Both the position numbers and the translations under genes were made by a program. The notes beneath the pieces are model-generated. The model had not been told where the DNA came from and ran no database searches. It saw only the letters and a program-made list of their open reading frames with translations. From positions 43,138,484-43,202,483 of the forward strand of contig OY744544.1 of the NCBI GenBank assembly GCA_963556195.1: a stretch of DNA of 64,000 nt, written 5' to 3'. This DNA comes from Sepiola atlantica. Its lineage: Eukaryota; Mollusca; Cephalopoda; Sepiida; Sepiolidae. Below, piece after piece: positions 20,310 through 31,222 of this stretch (its first letter is position 1; the number at the start of each line of letters is the position of its first letter).

Positions 20310-20830
20310 AACTGACAGAACAACAATGCTATTTGAAACTTGAGCCTGACAGAACAACATAAATGCTATTTTAAACTCGAACCCAACAAAACAAAAATGC
20401 TATTTCAAACTTGAGCCTGAGAGAACAACAAAAATGCTATTTCAAACTTGAGCTTGACAGAACAACAAAAATCCTATTTCAAACTTGAGCCTGAGAGAAC
20501 AACAAAAATGCTATTTCAAACGTGAACACAACAAAACAAAAATGCTATTTCAAACGTGAACCCAACAAAACAAAAATGCTATTGCAAACTTGAACACAAC
20601 AAAACAAAAATGCTATTGCAAACTTGAACCCAACAAAACAAAAATGCTATTGCAAACTTGAACCCAACAAAACAAAAATACTATTTCAAACTTGAACCCA
20701 ACAAAACAAAAATGCTATTTCAAACTTGAACCCAACAAAACAAAAATGCTATTGCAAACTTGAGCACGACAAAAATACAATTTCAAAATTGAGCCCAATA
20801 TAACAACAAAAATGCTATTTCAAACTTAAA
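20310..20830. repeat. 34-40-bp minisatellite, about 14 copies
   Basis: Units contain AAAATGCTATTTCAAACTTG followed by an AACCCAACAAAAC or AGCCTGACAGAACAAC variant. The left copies are longer and more divergent than the right ones. Diverged relatives of the same words occur near 37940-38120 and 38420-38540. Confidence 0.85.
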
Positions 20831-21329
20831 TATTAGAAACTATTCCACGGACAGAACTGCTTGTATATATGCTTCAAACACTAAAATAAGATACATCAAT
20901 TCAACCTGCACATTTAGCGATGTAAATGTTAGTTCAAAGGGAAGTGTGATAGACTAACTGATAGACAACGCCTCTCACTGAGTTGTGAGGATGCATCTAA
21001 GATTAAAGATGTGGGAGTTGTATGGGGGATAAAAAAACACAGACTAATTCATGCACAAAAAATACCAGTAAAAAAATAAAAAATAAAATAAATAGAAATA
21101 ATAATAAATGTGTTGGCTACATCTGTAGGGTAGAGGCAATGAGTATCCTGATGTGAAGATGTGGACCCAGTTACATCGAGGGTGGGGGAGATGTCAGAAG
21201 TAGGTCAGAAGATATAATCTAAGTGTTCCTTTCCCCCTATCTACCTTTCCAGGTAATCAAGGAGTGTTCTCTTCTTTCTATATTCCTGGCATCTTTCCAG
21301 AGAGATTTCCAAATTCATTTGCAAACTGA
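20831..21329. other. Unassigned spacer
   Basis: Contains an AAAT-rich simple stretch near 21060-21105. No element recognised. Confidence 0.4.
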
Positions 21330-21670
21330 AGCATATCTGGTCATCCCAAAAGTTTTGTCCGGATTTTAATCTACTGAAATTTAATATTAAGTGGAAGTGT
21401 CTAATGTAACTAAATAATATCGATATGTAACTAGCTGTACCCATCCAGTGTTGCCCGGGAGTTATTTTTTAGTTTCATTCTTGTTTTACGCTTTTGTTCC
21501 CACCAACTCACTCCTCAAAAGCATCTCCTCCCAGCACAGTCACAACATTCTAACGATTTTTGAAAGTATCAGGTCATCCTATAAAATTTTCCGGATTTTA
21601 ATTCTCGGAAATTTAATAGTAAGTAGGAATAATTTAATGGAACTAAATGATATTTATATAACATATATAT
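21330..21670. mobile_element. Two mariner-type terminal fragments split by a Helitron end
   Basis: Two copies (about 21330-21420 and 21567-21660) share GGTCATCC, TTTTCCGGATTTTAAT-type sequence, GGAAATTTAATA and GGAACTAAATGATAT-like tails. A reverse copy lies near 26240-26350 and a short piece at 60095-60125. Between them, in reverse orientation, ACTAGCTGTACCCATCCAG...TTGCCCGGGAG carries a Helitron-like CTAG end (21431-21434). Confidence 0.5.
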
Positions 21671-21789
21671 TTAACTTCATACAATTTTAGTTTACAGGAA
21701 GAATTAATTAAAATCGTGAGTCAAGATATTTTTTTTTCTACTAAAAAACTGGTTACCATTTATCAAGGCCAGATGCCACTCGAGGATAA

Positions 21790-22345
21790 GAGTTAATCAG
21801 ATGGAATGATTGTCAGAATCAAGTTCAAATATTTGTGGGGGTGGTTCTAGATAGAAATCTGTTAAAGATAACCAAGTTATAATCTGCGGGGAAGCAGTGC
21901 TGCAGCAATGTGTTGCACAGATGGGAAGCCCTCGAAAAGAAGCTCTGTTTGTGGAAATTCCGCTTGACACTGAGGACACTGAGGTAGAAAGCAAAGTTTT
22001 GCTTTGTTGTGGTATGAAGACGAGTACTTGCTGTGAATGTCTTACAAGGAGTAACCAGTGATTTGAGCTCAGTTGATCATCTTCCATGAAAATAACGATA
22101 GAGTAGAGAGAGACTAGCAAAGTCTCTTCTGTGAGAAAAGGGATGTAAGGAACAGAAGAGATCATCCCTTACTAAATATCAAAGTCGATTCTGAATTCTG
22201 TCAAGGCAACAAAGAGTGCGCTGAGCAGCACCTCCCCAGACGTGACGGTAGTACTCCATCTTGGGAGGTATCTGACTCTTATATAGGTAGAGAATTGCAT
22301 CAGCAGTCAGGTACTTCCTGGGGTGGTAGAACGAGCCAACGATTT
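21790..22345 (-). pseudogene. Jockey/CR1-like LINE 3' end, copy A
   Basis: The minus strand reads IVGSFYHPRKYL, ILYLYKSQIPPKMEYY, LDRIQNRL and then, in shifted frames, a SFFSRASHLCNTLL...FNRFLS stretch: the end of ORF2 of a Jockey/CR1-type LINE. The 3' UTR continues to a block shared with 33700-33815 (TGGCCTTGATAAATG-like). It begins abruptly at a mariner fragment, as a 5'-truncated copy would. Confidence 0.8.
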
Positions 22346-22813
22346 GAGGAATGCTTAATTGCCAATTCTTCAATTTTTACCGCAGGGTTTTCTTCAAGTG
22401 ATAGCACATGGAGCTCTTCATGAAACTCAACTGGACGTCCTGATAAGTTTTCATCTTCAAGGGAGGTGACGGTGGCTAAATAGTTAACACGGACTGACGA
22501 CCTGGGTGTACCAAGTTCGAATCCAGTTCGTTCCACAGAAACACTTTCACTTTAGGATGTTGGCAATCTTCACATGGTATCTTTCTAGAAAGATATCATG
22601 AAAACCAATGGCAACAATAGAAACATCTGATTCATACGGTATGATGATGATGATGATGATCTTCAAGGTGAAATTTCCATTTCTGAATTTTGTAAACCAT
22701 CTTCTGCATGCCCCTTCATTCAAGCATTCTTTTCTATCGGCTGAGTGAATATTTCGAGTCTCTTCAGCTGCAGAGTTATCTTTTTTAAACTCATAACCCA
22801 TTACGTGACACAA
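22345..22813 (-). pseudogene. mariner transposase fragment interrupted by a SINE
   Basis: The minus strand first reads GYEFKKDNSAAEETRNI, then GACRRWFTKFRNGNFTL: the N-terminal helix-turn-helix of mariner-family transposases. After a 196-bp insertion it resumes at DENLSGRPVEF, EELHVLSLEENPAVKIEEL. The DD34D catalytic half is missing. The insertion lies exactly between FTLK and DENLSGRP, which are contiguous in mariner transposases. Confidence 0.85.
22463..22658 (+). mobile_element. tRNA-headed SINE inserted in mariner, with 10-bp target duplication
   Basis: Bounded by ATCTTCAAGG at 22453-22462 and again at 22659-22668. The head has an A-box-like GTGGCTAAATAGTTAAC and a B-box-like AAGTTCGAATCC. 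The tail is (GAT)n. Intact duplication and tail show a SINE insertion later than the mariner copy. The (GAT)n tail resembles the LINE tails at 12.9 and 29.2 kb, so that LINE may supply its reverse transcriptase. Confidence 0.85.
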
Positions 22814-22834
22814 ATGCTCTTTTTTTTCATACTA

Positions 22835-24945
22835 AGGAGTCAGCACTTATCAAGGCCCAAAGACCACTTTAGACTATAGATTGCAGCTCAGTCAAGAACC
22901 TACCATGAAAATAACGATAGAGTAGAGAAAGACTAGTAACGTCTCTTTTGTGAGAAAGAGGTAGTAGGGAGAAGCAAAGAACATCGCTTACTAGATTTCA
23001 AAGCTGGTTTTGTACTCTGTCAAGGCAGGAAAGAATGCTCTGAGTAGCACCTCTCCAGATGTGGCAACAGTACTTCATCTTAGGACGTATTTGGTTCTTA
23101 TACAGGTAGAGGATAGAGTTAGGAGTGATATACCTTCTGAAGCGGTAGAATGATCCAACCATTTCTTCAGTGACCTTGGTAACAGATTTGATGTAAGTCT
23201 TCCATTTCAGGTCTGGTGTTATAGTCAGTCCTAAAAAGCTTGTCAAAGCAGGGGGTTTCCTCAAGACGAGAGTCATTCATCTAAATTGGGCTAAATGGGG
23301 ATCAGAGCATTGGTGGTGAAATAAGAGAAGTTTGGTTTTGGATGCATTAAAAGTAACCAGCCAGCTTTTTCCCCATTACATCACATGCTCAAGTTCGGAA
23401 TAGAGAGAATCAGAAAGATTTTGGTCATTTCTGCTCTTCGAAGTGTTGTCATAGATGGTTGTGTCGTCTGCATAAATATCGCCGAATGATGTTAAAATGT
23501 GATTTAGGAGATCGTTGATGAAGATCAGCAAGAGGGTTGGGCCCAGAATGGATCCTTGAGGCATGCCAGCATTGATATTATGAGCTTCGGACTTCTGCCT
23601 ATCAACGATTACTTTCATGAACCTATCAGAGAGAAAGGATTTGATGGTTGAGCAGACATTTCCAGATATTCCATAGCTAGAAATCTTGTGAAGTAGACCT
23701 TTATGCCAAACCCTATCAAAGACCTTTGATATGTCAAGAGCTATTGCTCTAGAAATGAAATAGATTTGCTGATCCTGTGTGACATTCAGTCAGTACATCG
23801 GCTATTGATCTCGCAGGACGAAACCCATATTGCTTGTCACTGAGTAAGTTGTTTTTGCTGAGGTGAATGACAACTTCTCGATTTATCATGGATTCAAACA
23901 ACTTACTCATGATGCGCAGGAGACTGATCTCCAGTATTTTTAAATACTGGGCAGACAAAGTTTTCTTAGGTGTTGGGAAACATTTCTCCTTTAAGCAACG
24001 TCTGAACAGCTTTGTAAGAATAGGAGCTAGTTTCAGTTGCAGCGTTTTAAGCACTATGATTGGAATGTTGTCAGGACCAGTTGCTTTGCTGGCATCAAGG
24101 TTCTTGATAAGTTTGGCAACATGTCGGACAGATATATGGATGTCGCTCAGAGTTTCAATCTTAGGACAAAATTCATGAGGTAGGCGGCCTTGATCGCAAA
24201 GGGTGAAGTTGGATGCAAAGTTTTTAGCAAAAAGTTTGGCTTTGTCGGATGCTGACGGCATTACCTCAGGTCCATTGATGATAGTTGGGATACAGGTCAC
24301 ACATCTGTTCAAGACCTTGTTTATTATTCGCCAAAACTCGTGGAAACCAAGCCTCTGCTCAGCTATCACATGCTCAAGGATTGGGCATATGACTCTCTCA
24401 TGTTTTCTATAAACCTCTTGCGGTGGTTGCTGGCAGTTCTAAAGGCGGCTTTAGTTTCAGAAAATCTATTTCATTAAAAGCAATTGAAATAGTGGTTTCT
24501 GTGTGCAATGGCAGCGGTACATTCTGGGATGTACTGTGGCTGGCTGTTTGGTTTCTGTTGGAATTTCTTGGAGGATATGAAGATCTCTATGCCAACAATT
24601 AACCAATCAGTTAAGTCGGATGTGATAGAGGACACATATTTTTCAAACATGGAACGCGGAGGTATTTCTGATATAAATGATCTGAGGCTGTCCCAGTCAG
24701 CCATCGAGTATCGATACACTGTGTGATAGAGAGGGGCATCAGAAGTCTTGCTGCACTTTGTTTTTATCTTAATTGAGACAACTGAGTGATCAACAGAGAC
24801 AGAATGGTGGATGAGCACAGATTAGGGCAAGTTTTCATAAAAAGATGAAGATTGTCTGTCAGCATCAGGTATGCGAGTGGGTTTGTCAACAATCTGTGTT
24901 AGATCATAAGCTAGGGAGAAATCGTGACAAGACCTCCCTTTATCA
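22835..24945 (-). pseudogene. Jockey/CR1-like LINE, endonuclease end and reverse transcriptase, copy B
   Basis: From high to low coordinate the minus strand reads the end of an endonuclease domain (LTQIVDKPTRIPDAD, then VDHSVVSIKIK), then RT: ATGPDNIPI, ISLLRIMSKLFE, KQYGFRPARSIAD, LDISKVFDRVWHKGLLHKI, GMPQGSILGPTLL, IFINDLL and YADDT (YADD at 23463-23474). The thumb/C-terminal region follows (LGLTITPDLKW, VGSFYRFRRYITPNSILYLY). A frameshift near 23755 and stops near 23375 and 23278 inactivate it. The 5' half of the endonuclease and any ORF1 are missing. Confidence 0.85.
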
Positions 24946-25204
24946 TCTCTCTTGTTTGAGTGAATATTATATTTTATGGGCTTTTAGCAGTGGAATTTTA
25001 ATTAATGTTTTCTGTAAAATGAAATCCAATAAAGTATCCGAATACATGTATATGATACTTGACGTACCCGTGACCCATTAGGCAACAATCACTAACATTA
25101 TTTATTCTACTTGGATTTCATTTGAATATTCATGAACTTTAACATATCTGCATAACTAAAAATAATAAGTCTCTTTACTTTTATATTATCCCTATTATTA
25201 TTAT
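24946..25204. other. Spacer at the LINE 5' truncation
   Basis: AT-rich and unassigned. The boundary with the LINE is estimated from the end of recognisable endonuclease translation. Confidence 0.35.
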
Positions 25205-25513
25205 TTGTACTCACTAGAAGTTTTCACACAGGTCATCAGTGATTGCTCACCGACAACCGGTGGTATTCTCTGGAGTCTGAGTGACAACAAGTCTCCACAG
25301 ATTTCTAATATTCTCCACCTCTTTTCGATAGTTACCGCAAATAAACTCGCAGTATCACAACAGCCGCTTACCATTGATTTCTCGCTGGTAAGGACCATTG
25401 GTCTTCTCTGGGATTTGAGTGGCAATAAGTCTCTCCAAGGTCCCAGTAGTCTCTGCACTTCCAGTGGAGGTCTGGTTTGTGCTGTCCCTCCTCGGTCTTC
25501 TCATCCTCCTTGA
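25205..25513. repeat. Two-copy internal duplication
   Basis: Two similar segments about 130 bp apart: TTCTCTGGAGTCTGAGTGAC then AACAAGTCTCC (about 25267), and TTCTCTGGGATTTGAGTGGC then AATAAGTCTCTCC (about 25404). On the minus strand they read LLSLRLQRIPP and LLPLKSQRRP. An open frame spans both on each strand. I cannot assign a family. Confidence 0.45.
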
Positions 25514-25839
25514 CCCTATGCAAATATTTTGTGTGGTGTCAGCCTAGGCTGGTACCATTTTTTTTTTTTTCTTTAATTTAAAAAAAAAAATTATTTATTT
25601 TTTCTGGGAGAGGGGAGGGGGGAGTTGATTATCTATTTATTTTTTTAGGGGGGGGGGCTGATGGTGTTTCTTGCTATTTCTGTTCATTGGTTCATTCTTG
25701 TGTCGTGTCAGTGGAGGCCGGTGTAATTTATTGGGGGGAGGGAGCTTATAAAGCGATGTTTCTTGCATTTTCCGTTTCTTTGTTTGTGACGTGTTCTTTC
25801 TGTGGTTTTGTTTTCTTCCTGTAGTAGAATCCGTGTAGT

Positions 25840-25874
<35 letters not shown>

Positions 25875-26148
25875 AAAGTATTATTATTCTTCATTATTCT
25901 TATATAGAAGTAAAGAGACATTATTTTGTTATCTAATTTACATACGTGTTTGTAGTGCGTACGGACACGTGTACGTAAATTAGATGACACCGGAAGGGGG
26001 AGTCACACTTTCTTTATATGCTCACAGAAACCATAAGAAATATTAGAATATGATTGAATCGACATAAAGTGAGAGAGGCGAGAGAAATATATAGATAGGA
26101 GATGGGTGACTTGTTCAGTTAATTACAAATTACAGCTAATTAGAACAG
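25514..26148. other. Unassigned spacer with (ATT)n
   Basis: A T run near 25558, G runs near 25645 and an ATT microsatellite at about 25843-25870. Nothing else recognised. Confidence 0.4.
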
Positions 26149-26149
26149 A

Positions 26150-26945
26150 ATTTTTTTTTTTCAAACATTACTCAATCCTAGAACTAAAGTATATTTTAGC
26201 ATCTCTTGTGTTATTAAAGTATATAAAAAAAAGCCTCATGGAAACAGATTTAGTATAATAATAAATATTATTTAGTTCCATTAGATATTTCTACTTATTA
26301 AATTTCAGAAAATTAAAATCCGATCAAACCTTATGGAATGACCTAATACATATGTACTATTAGATATACTCAGTTGAAGATTGCATTAAGATCATGTGGC
26401 CATATTTATTTCTGTTTTTGTTTTTGTAGCGAATGCATTTAACTTAAATAAAGAGGTTTGAGGTGTCCTTAAAGATATCTATCTTATGATTATCCATGCA
26501 GAGAAGCTGTAGACCCTTCCTCTAAAACTTAAAACGAAATAATAAAATAAAAATCGACAAATTTCAAAAGTTTAGATGCTTAAAATAATTAAAAGCACAT
26601 AAAAAAAAAAAACTTTTTTTAATGTTTTGCTACACCTGTGGAACATCCGGAGAGAAAATGTGAACTTAATTTCATCAGGGATAGAAAAAGTCAGATAGAA
26701 TTAAAGTTATGTGTTCTCCTAGCGACCTCTTACTTCTGTGTTACTGACATCCTCACAGAGTGGTTTCAAAACTGAGTTGAAAACTAAAACATATATATTA
26801 TTATACTAAAGCGGAGTTAATCAACGTTTGTTTCCCTGAGGCTTTTTTCCTATATATTTTAATCACAAAATACATGCTAAAATATTCCTCAGTTTTAGGA
26901 TTGAGTTATGTTTGTAAAAAACTTCAATTTTAATCGTTCTGATTT
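26150..26945. repeat. Inverted pair of about 120-145-bp repeats
   Basis: The segment 26150-26270 (ACTCAATCCTAGAACTAAAG, then ATTTTAGCAT, then AAAAAAGCCTCATGGAAAC) recurs in reverse complement at about 26798-26945 with scattered differences and a short extra piece. About 530 bp separates them and includes a reversed mariner-like tail at 26240-26350. This is either one element with inverted ends or two opposed copies. Confidence 0.6.
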
Positions 26946-27689
26946 GCCGTAATTTGCAAGTAATTAATCAAATGACCCATCACTTTCTATCTATCACTTT
27001 CATCCTTTCTCACTGTATTTTGTTTGACACCCCCACCCAACCCCGCTCTTATTCTATACATTCTGTAAAACCTGCTTCCATCATCCTTTCTCTGTTATTA
27101 GCAGTCGAAGGGAATATAGAAAGGAAAGAATAAGATTGGAATAGTCCATTATAAACAAAAAGGGAATATTATCAGCACATGCAGTAATATTATTTAACCT
27201 GTAGTTGGGAGGAATAAAGAGAAAGAAAGCAAGAAATATATAGTAAGCGGAAAGAGACTAATTTGTGATTTTGTCTTTATTTTTTTATATTTAACTAGCT
27301 TTGCCAACTGACTTTACCCCCCCCCCCGATTCAAACAATTTAATCTGAGCTCAATGGGTGACCCAACGGGTTACATTTTTGTAGCAAAAATGCCCAACAT
27401 TATCTAGGTGGAAGAGTACTGCGTATTAAAATGAAAATTTCATAACATATGGCACCTGATACTTATAGACAGCTATCTAAATACTGAAAAAGTGAAAGGT
27501 CCAACGAAGGTATGACACAACCAACTGATCTGCGATTGGTTGTTAAATCAAGTCAATAAATTAACAGTATCAAAAAATGCGTTCAATTCATTCCTATGCA
27601 GATTTCAATCAGAAAGATAAACGATCTATGAAAAGATATGCAAGAACTTGTAAAAAACTGAAAAAAATCCTTGGTAATATAAGGTAGTC
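26946..27689. other. Unassigned spacer
   Basis: Includes AACTAGCTTTGCCAACTGAC near 27293, which looks like a decayed Helitron 3' end in reverse. I do not annotate it separately. Confidence 0.35.
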
Positions 27690-28150
27690 ACTTCTTTTAT
27701 TTATTTTATGTCGCTTTTTCTCCATTCAGGAGTCAACGGACATTTTTCTTATATTTTGCAAGCACTTTCTCCAGTTTTCACAGTTCAGCAGGTCAATTGT
27801 CTCCTAATTCCACTCTGTCCAATCACTTACTTCCAAGTTTTTTTTGACCGGCCAACCTTCCTGCAATCCAAAACATGCTTCTGCAACAGTTAATCCAGGA
27901 GAATGAACACTCTACATGACTATACCAGTGTAATTGATTTGTCCTGACGACAACATCTATGCTTGGTAAATATAGTGTTTTCAGCAAATCCTCCGACCTA
28001 ATGTGTTAAGTTTTGGTCAGATTTCATATTATAGATCAACCTGATTGTGGATCTGTCATTGTGCTGCAGTTGGACGAAAGAGGACTGGGTGAGGGCCCAG
28101 CATTCACTGTCAAATACAACATGACGATCTTGACACAGTTGCCATACAAC
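27690..28150 (-). pseudogene. LINE ORF2 C-terminal fragment (third family)
   Basis: The minus strand reads ECWALTQSSFVQLQHNDRST, then HIRSEDLLKTLYLPSIDVVV, RTNQLHWYSHVECSFSWINC, KKNLEVSDWTEWN and ETIDLLNCENW. This ALTQ...RSEDLL...HVE order is a LINE C-terminal domain distinct from the 8-kb family. Stops interrupt it. Confidence 0.7.
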
Positions 28151-28439
28151 TTGCCTTGGATGTAGAAGGGGGGGGGGGTCTAAAATTCGGTAGGAACTTT
28201 TGTTTAGAAAACACCGGAACAATATTAACACTACTTCTCAAAAACACTCTCTTGACTAAAAGAATCTCACTCTTGCTTTTTAATACAGGCTGTGTTCACA
28301 GATGCAAATCACCAACACCTACAAAACCCCACAACTCTGAGCATGCACCTTTTTCCATCTGAAATGGCCACCTGACAGTCAAAGAATGTAATCGTTTTTA
28401 ACTCTGTATGCTGTCATCTCTATTATCACAGATATAATA

Positions 28440-29222
28440 GAAATACGTTAGGAGCTAAAATATTCTTCTGCTCAATTTGTGGAAAGGGAATCAGGTGCAA
28501 CTAAATCTTTTGTAGTACTTGTAAGCATTGGGTACACAAGAAGTACAGTGGAATTACAGGTAGATTGAGAGATGATTATCTGTTTTTATACAAGAAATGT
28601 AAGACAATGGAGACGGATGAAAACTCAAATGTGGAGAAAGTATATTTGGATGGTGAGGCTATTGAGGTGGTTCAGAAGTTTTGTTACCTTTGGTGATACC
28701 ATTGAAACATAGAGAGAAGTATGGGATAGTGTGATTGAAAGAGTTAGGAGTTAATGAATTCAGCAGCAGAGCGTTTCCACTGGCAACTAAAGGAAGAGTC
28801 TATTGTGTACGTAGTGTGATGATGTATGGAAGTGAAATCTGGCCAGTGAGGATTGGGGACATGTGTAGCATGGAGAGAAATGATATGAGAATGATATAAT
28901 GAATGTGTAATGGGAGTTTTAAAAGATAGGCTTAGTTCTTGATGAGCTCAGAGGAAGATTAGATCTGGACAGTATAGAAAGATGTGTGCAGAACAGGAGA
29001 CTTCGATGGTATGACCATATTGAAAGAATGGGTGAGAGTAGCAGGGTCAATTGGCAGGAGTAGGCCAAGGAAACACTGGAGAAAGTGATAAGAATGGACT
29101 TGAGAGAATGAGGGATAAATAAAGTCCTGGCCAGAGATAGTTTAGTTTAGAAATCAATCTCTAAAAGCCGTCTGACACATGCCAGCATGTAAATGAACGT
29201 TAAACCCAATATGATGACGATC
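28440..29222 (+). pseudogene. LINE reverse transcriptase C-terminal fragment with 3' tail
   Basis: Same family and orientation as 8040-8775. It carries FCSTCKHWVHKKYSGI-like and LYKKCKTME segments, MYGSEIWPV, a SFKR-type remnant and GRCVQNRRL-like text across frames. It ends in the LINE 3' tail AAAAGCCGTCTGACACATGC and ATGATGACGAT at 29164-29222. It shows the full 3' terminus that the 8-kb copy lacks. Confidence 0.8.
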
Positions 29223-30044
29223 TAACAAACAAAAAGCTACAAAAATTACACTATGCTTCACATGTCCACATCAAAGTCTGCATGGCTTAAAACAGGGTTG
29301 AGTATTGATATCTTTATTCTTAGTTCAATAAAGACACATTTTATTGATTATATCTCGGTAAATATGGGTTTGACAACAAAAAGGAACAAAATTGGGGGAT
29401 CCTATCCTATTAAGACAAAATCTATTCAAAAATTGCTGCAACAAAACTGTAATATATTGTTAAAAAGAAAGAGAACTCCTCTTCAACAACACCATAACAT
29501 TGACAAATCTTAAACTCCGATGTCCAAAATTCAAGTGACAGTCTGCCCTCAATCCGTCTTTCTTGCAAATAGTTAGTCTCCAAATTAATTTCACCTATAA
29601 AAATTTGCAACTACGAACACAGGTTCTATTTTCACTGGAAAATTGGTGACGACATGCGAAACAGCCCACAAGCTTTGAAGTTGGTAAACATTAGTTTTCG
29701 TTTCTATTGTAAGCAACATTTCGTCTCTATTGTAAGCAACATTTTATTCTTTGTAATGTTCAAATTACAAAAACTTATTCATTACTTGATTTATACTTTC
29801 CCAAGCAATATGAGGTCACATTGCTTAGAAATGCAGGCTGTAATTATGGTAATTGTAGAAGTGATTTTAAAGGTGACTGAAAAGCAATGCCTATTAATTT
29901 TATAATTAGTGTCGATTGCCTAATGTCCATATATAGACAGTCATTATGAAATAAAATGTTGCTACACAATCACGAGTTATGTTCCTTAAATAAATTTCAA
30001 ATTATCTCCCCTGAACTATATCGGCAATGAGTGAGAAATGACTT
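29223..30044. other. Unassigned spacer
   Basis: A short direct duplication of TTTCGTTTCTATTGTAAGCA / TTTCGTCTCTATTGTAAGCA lies near 29695-29740. About 29940-30010 resembles Helitron-like family 1. Confidence 0.4.
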
Positions 30045-30049
30045 TTCAG

Positions 30050-30275
30050 TATCCTTGACCTATTGGCTAGGAGCAAAGCGTCGTATGTGTTCTGATACTA
30101 CACTTCAATTCTTCCATCGTCTGTCAGTGAAGGAAAAATCTTTTTCAACTGAGACAATTTAAATTTTTGTAATTATCCAGAGTACCTCTTTTTGGCGAGG
30201 TGGATTTTCCTCACATTAAAATCCGACCTTGTGTTTTACTCTGCCCTCGTTGGAAAGCAATTAAATAGGGACTTT
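30050..30275 (+). mobile_element. U2 snRNA-headed SINE-like element, copy 2
   Basis: The head reads TTGGCTAGGAGCAAAGCGTC, then GTATGTGTTCTGATACTACAC. The body matches copy 1 (GAGACAATTTAAATTTTTG, TTTTTGGCGAGGTGGATTTT, CGACCTTGTGTTTTACTCTG). Substitutions in GTAGTA mark it as an older copy. Confidence 0.7.
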
Positions 30276-30712
30276 TCAGTTTTGAAGTACAAAAAAGACT
30301 TGCACATGTGTGATGGGAGATTTGAAATTGAGGCGTGGTCTCATTCTTGGTTGGGCTCTGAGGCCAATGGATTTCTCTACTTGTTTCTCTGTCTTTTATA
30401 TGTTCTACACCGTTGATGTTACGTCAGCAGTTTTAGCTTCTGTGTAGTGAGACGACACTCCCAGACAGCTGACCATTTCAGCATGACACTTTTTTTATAC
30501 AAAGTAACTTGCATTGTATTTTACATTCCCAACACATTCTTCATGTTGACCATGGCAAAATGTGTATCTCGATTGTGTTTACGAAATTATAACAGACTTT
30601 TATGTAGGATTTATGTCTGTTAATGTGCCCCCCCCTCTTTTTGTGTATCATGTATTCTGTCCTTTTTACATTTCTTTTTGACAAACGTCCTATGAGAAAA
30701 TATATATATTTC
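30276..30712. other. Unassigned spacer
   Basis: No element seen. It ends in TATATATAT, which borders the next foldback. Confidence 0.35.
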
Positions 30713-30930
30713 GTTAAATATTACAGATAACTTGTCTGAATATTTTTCCTTCATCCTTTCTAGGTGCGTTATTTAGTTTCGAGTTTCAGGCTGGAACTGG
30801 CAAATGAGTACTAGGATACACAAGTATGGCAAATTCATCTGCCAATTCCAGTCTGAAACTCGAAAATTAATAAGGCATCTAGAAAGGATGAAGGAAAAAT
30901 ATTCAGACACAAGTCATCTATAATATTTAA
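30713..30930. mobile_element. Foldback element related to 3375-3567
   Basis: Arms of about 94 nt at 30713-30806 and 30836-30930 pair with few mismatches (CTTCATCCTTTCTAG and CTAGAAAGGATGAAG). The right tail, ending ATGCTGCCTACACA, matches the tail of the 3.4-kb foldback, and the arm ends (GTTAAATATTACAGATAACT) are similar. The loop is about 29 nt. Confidence 0.75.
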
Positions 30931-31181
30931 CAAAATATGTCTTCAAGAAAAAAATGCTGCCTACACATAAATTGAAACTGTTTCCGACAAAAGCAAAATC
31001 TTGTGTCAAGAAAATTGGTTTTAATTAAAAACATAACGGCCGTTTCTACATAGCGATACAATCAGAGCATCTTATAGACATAAAGAATTTTCAGATATGC
31101 AGAAAAAGACATTTTTACCAAAACATCTGTATCCATTTGATACACGTCGTAAATACACCACTACAGTCTGTCATTTTATAT

Positions 31182-31222
<41 letters not shown>

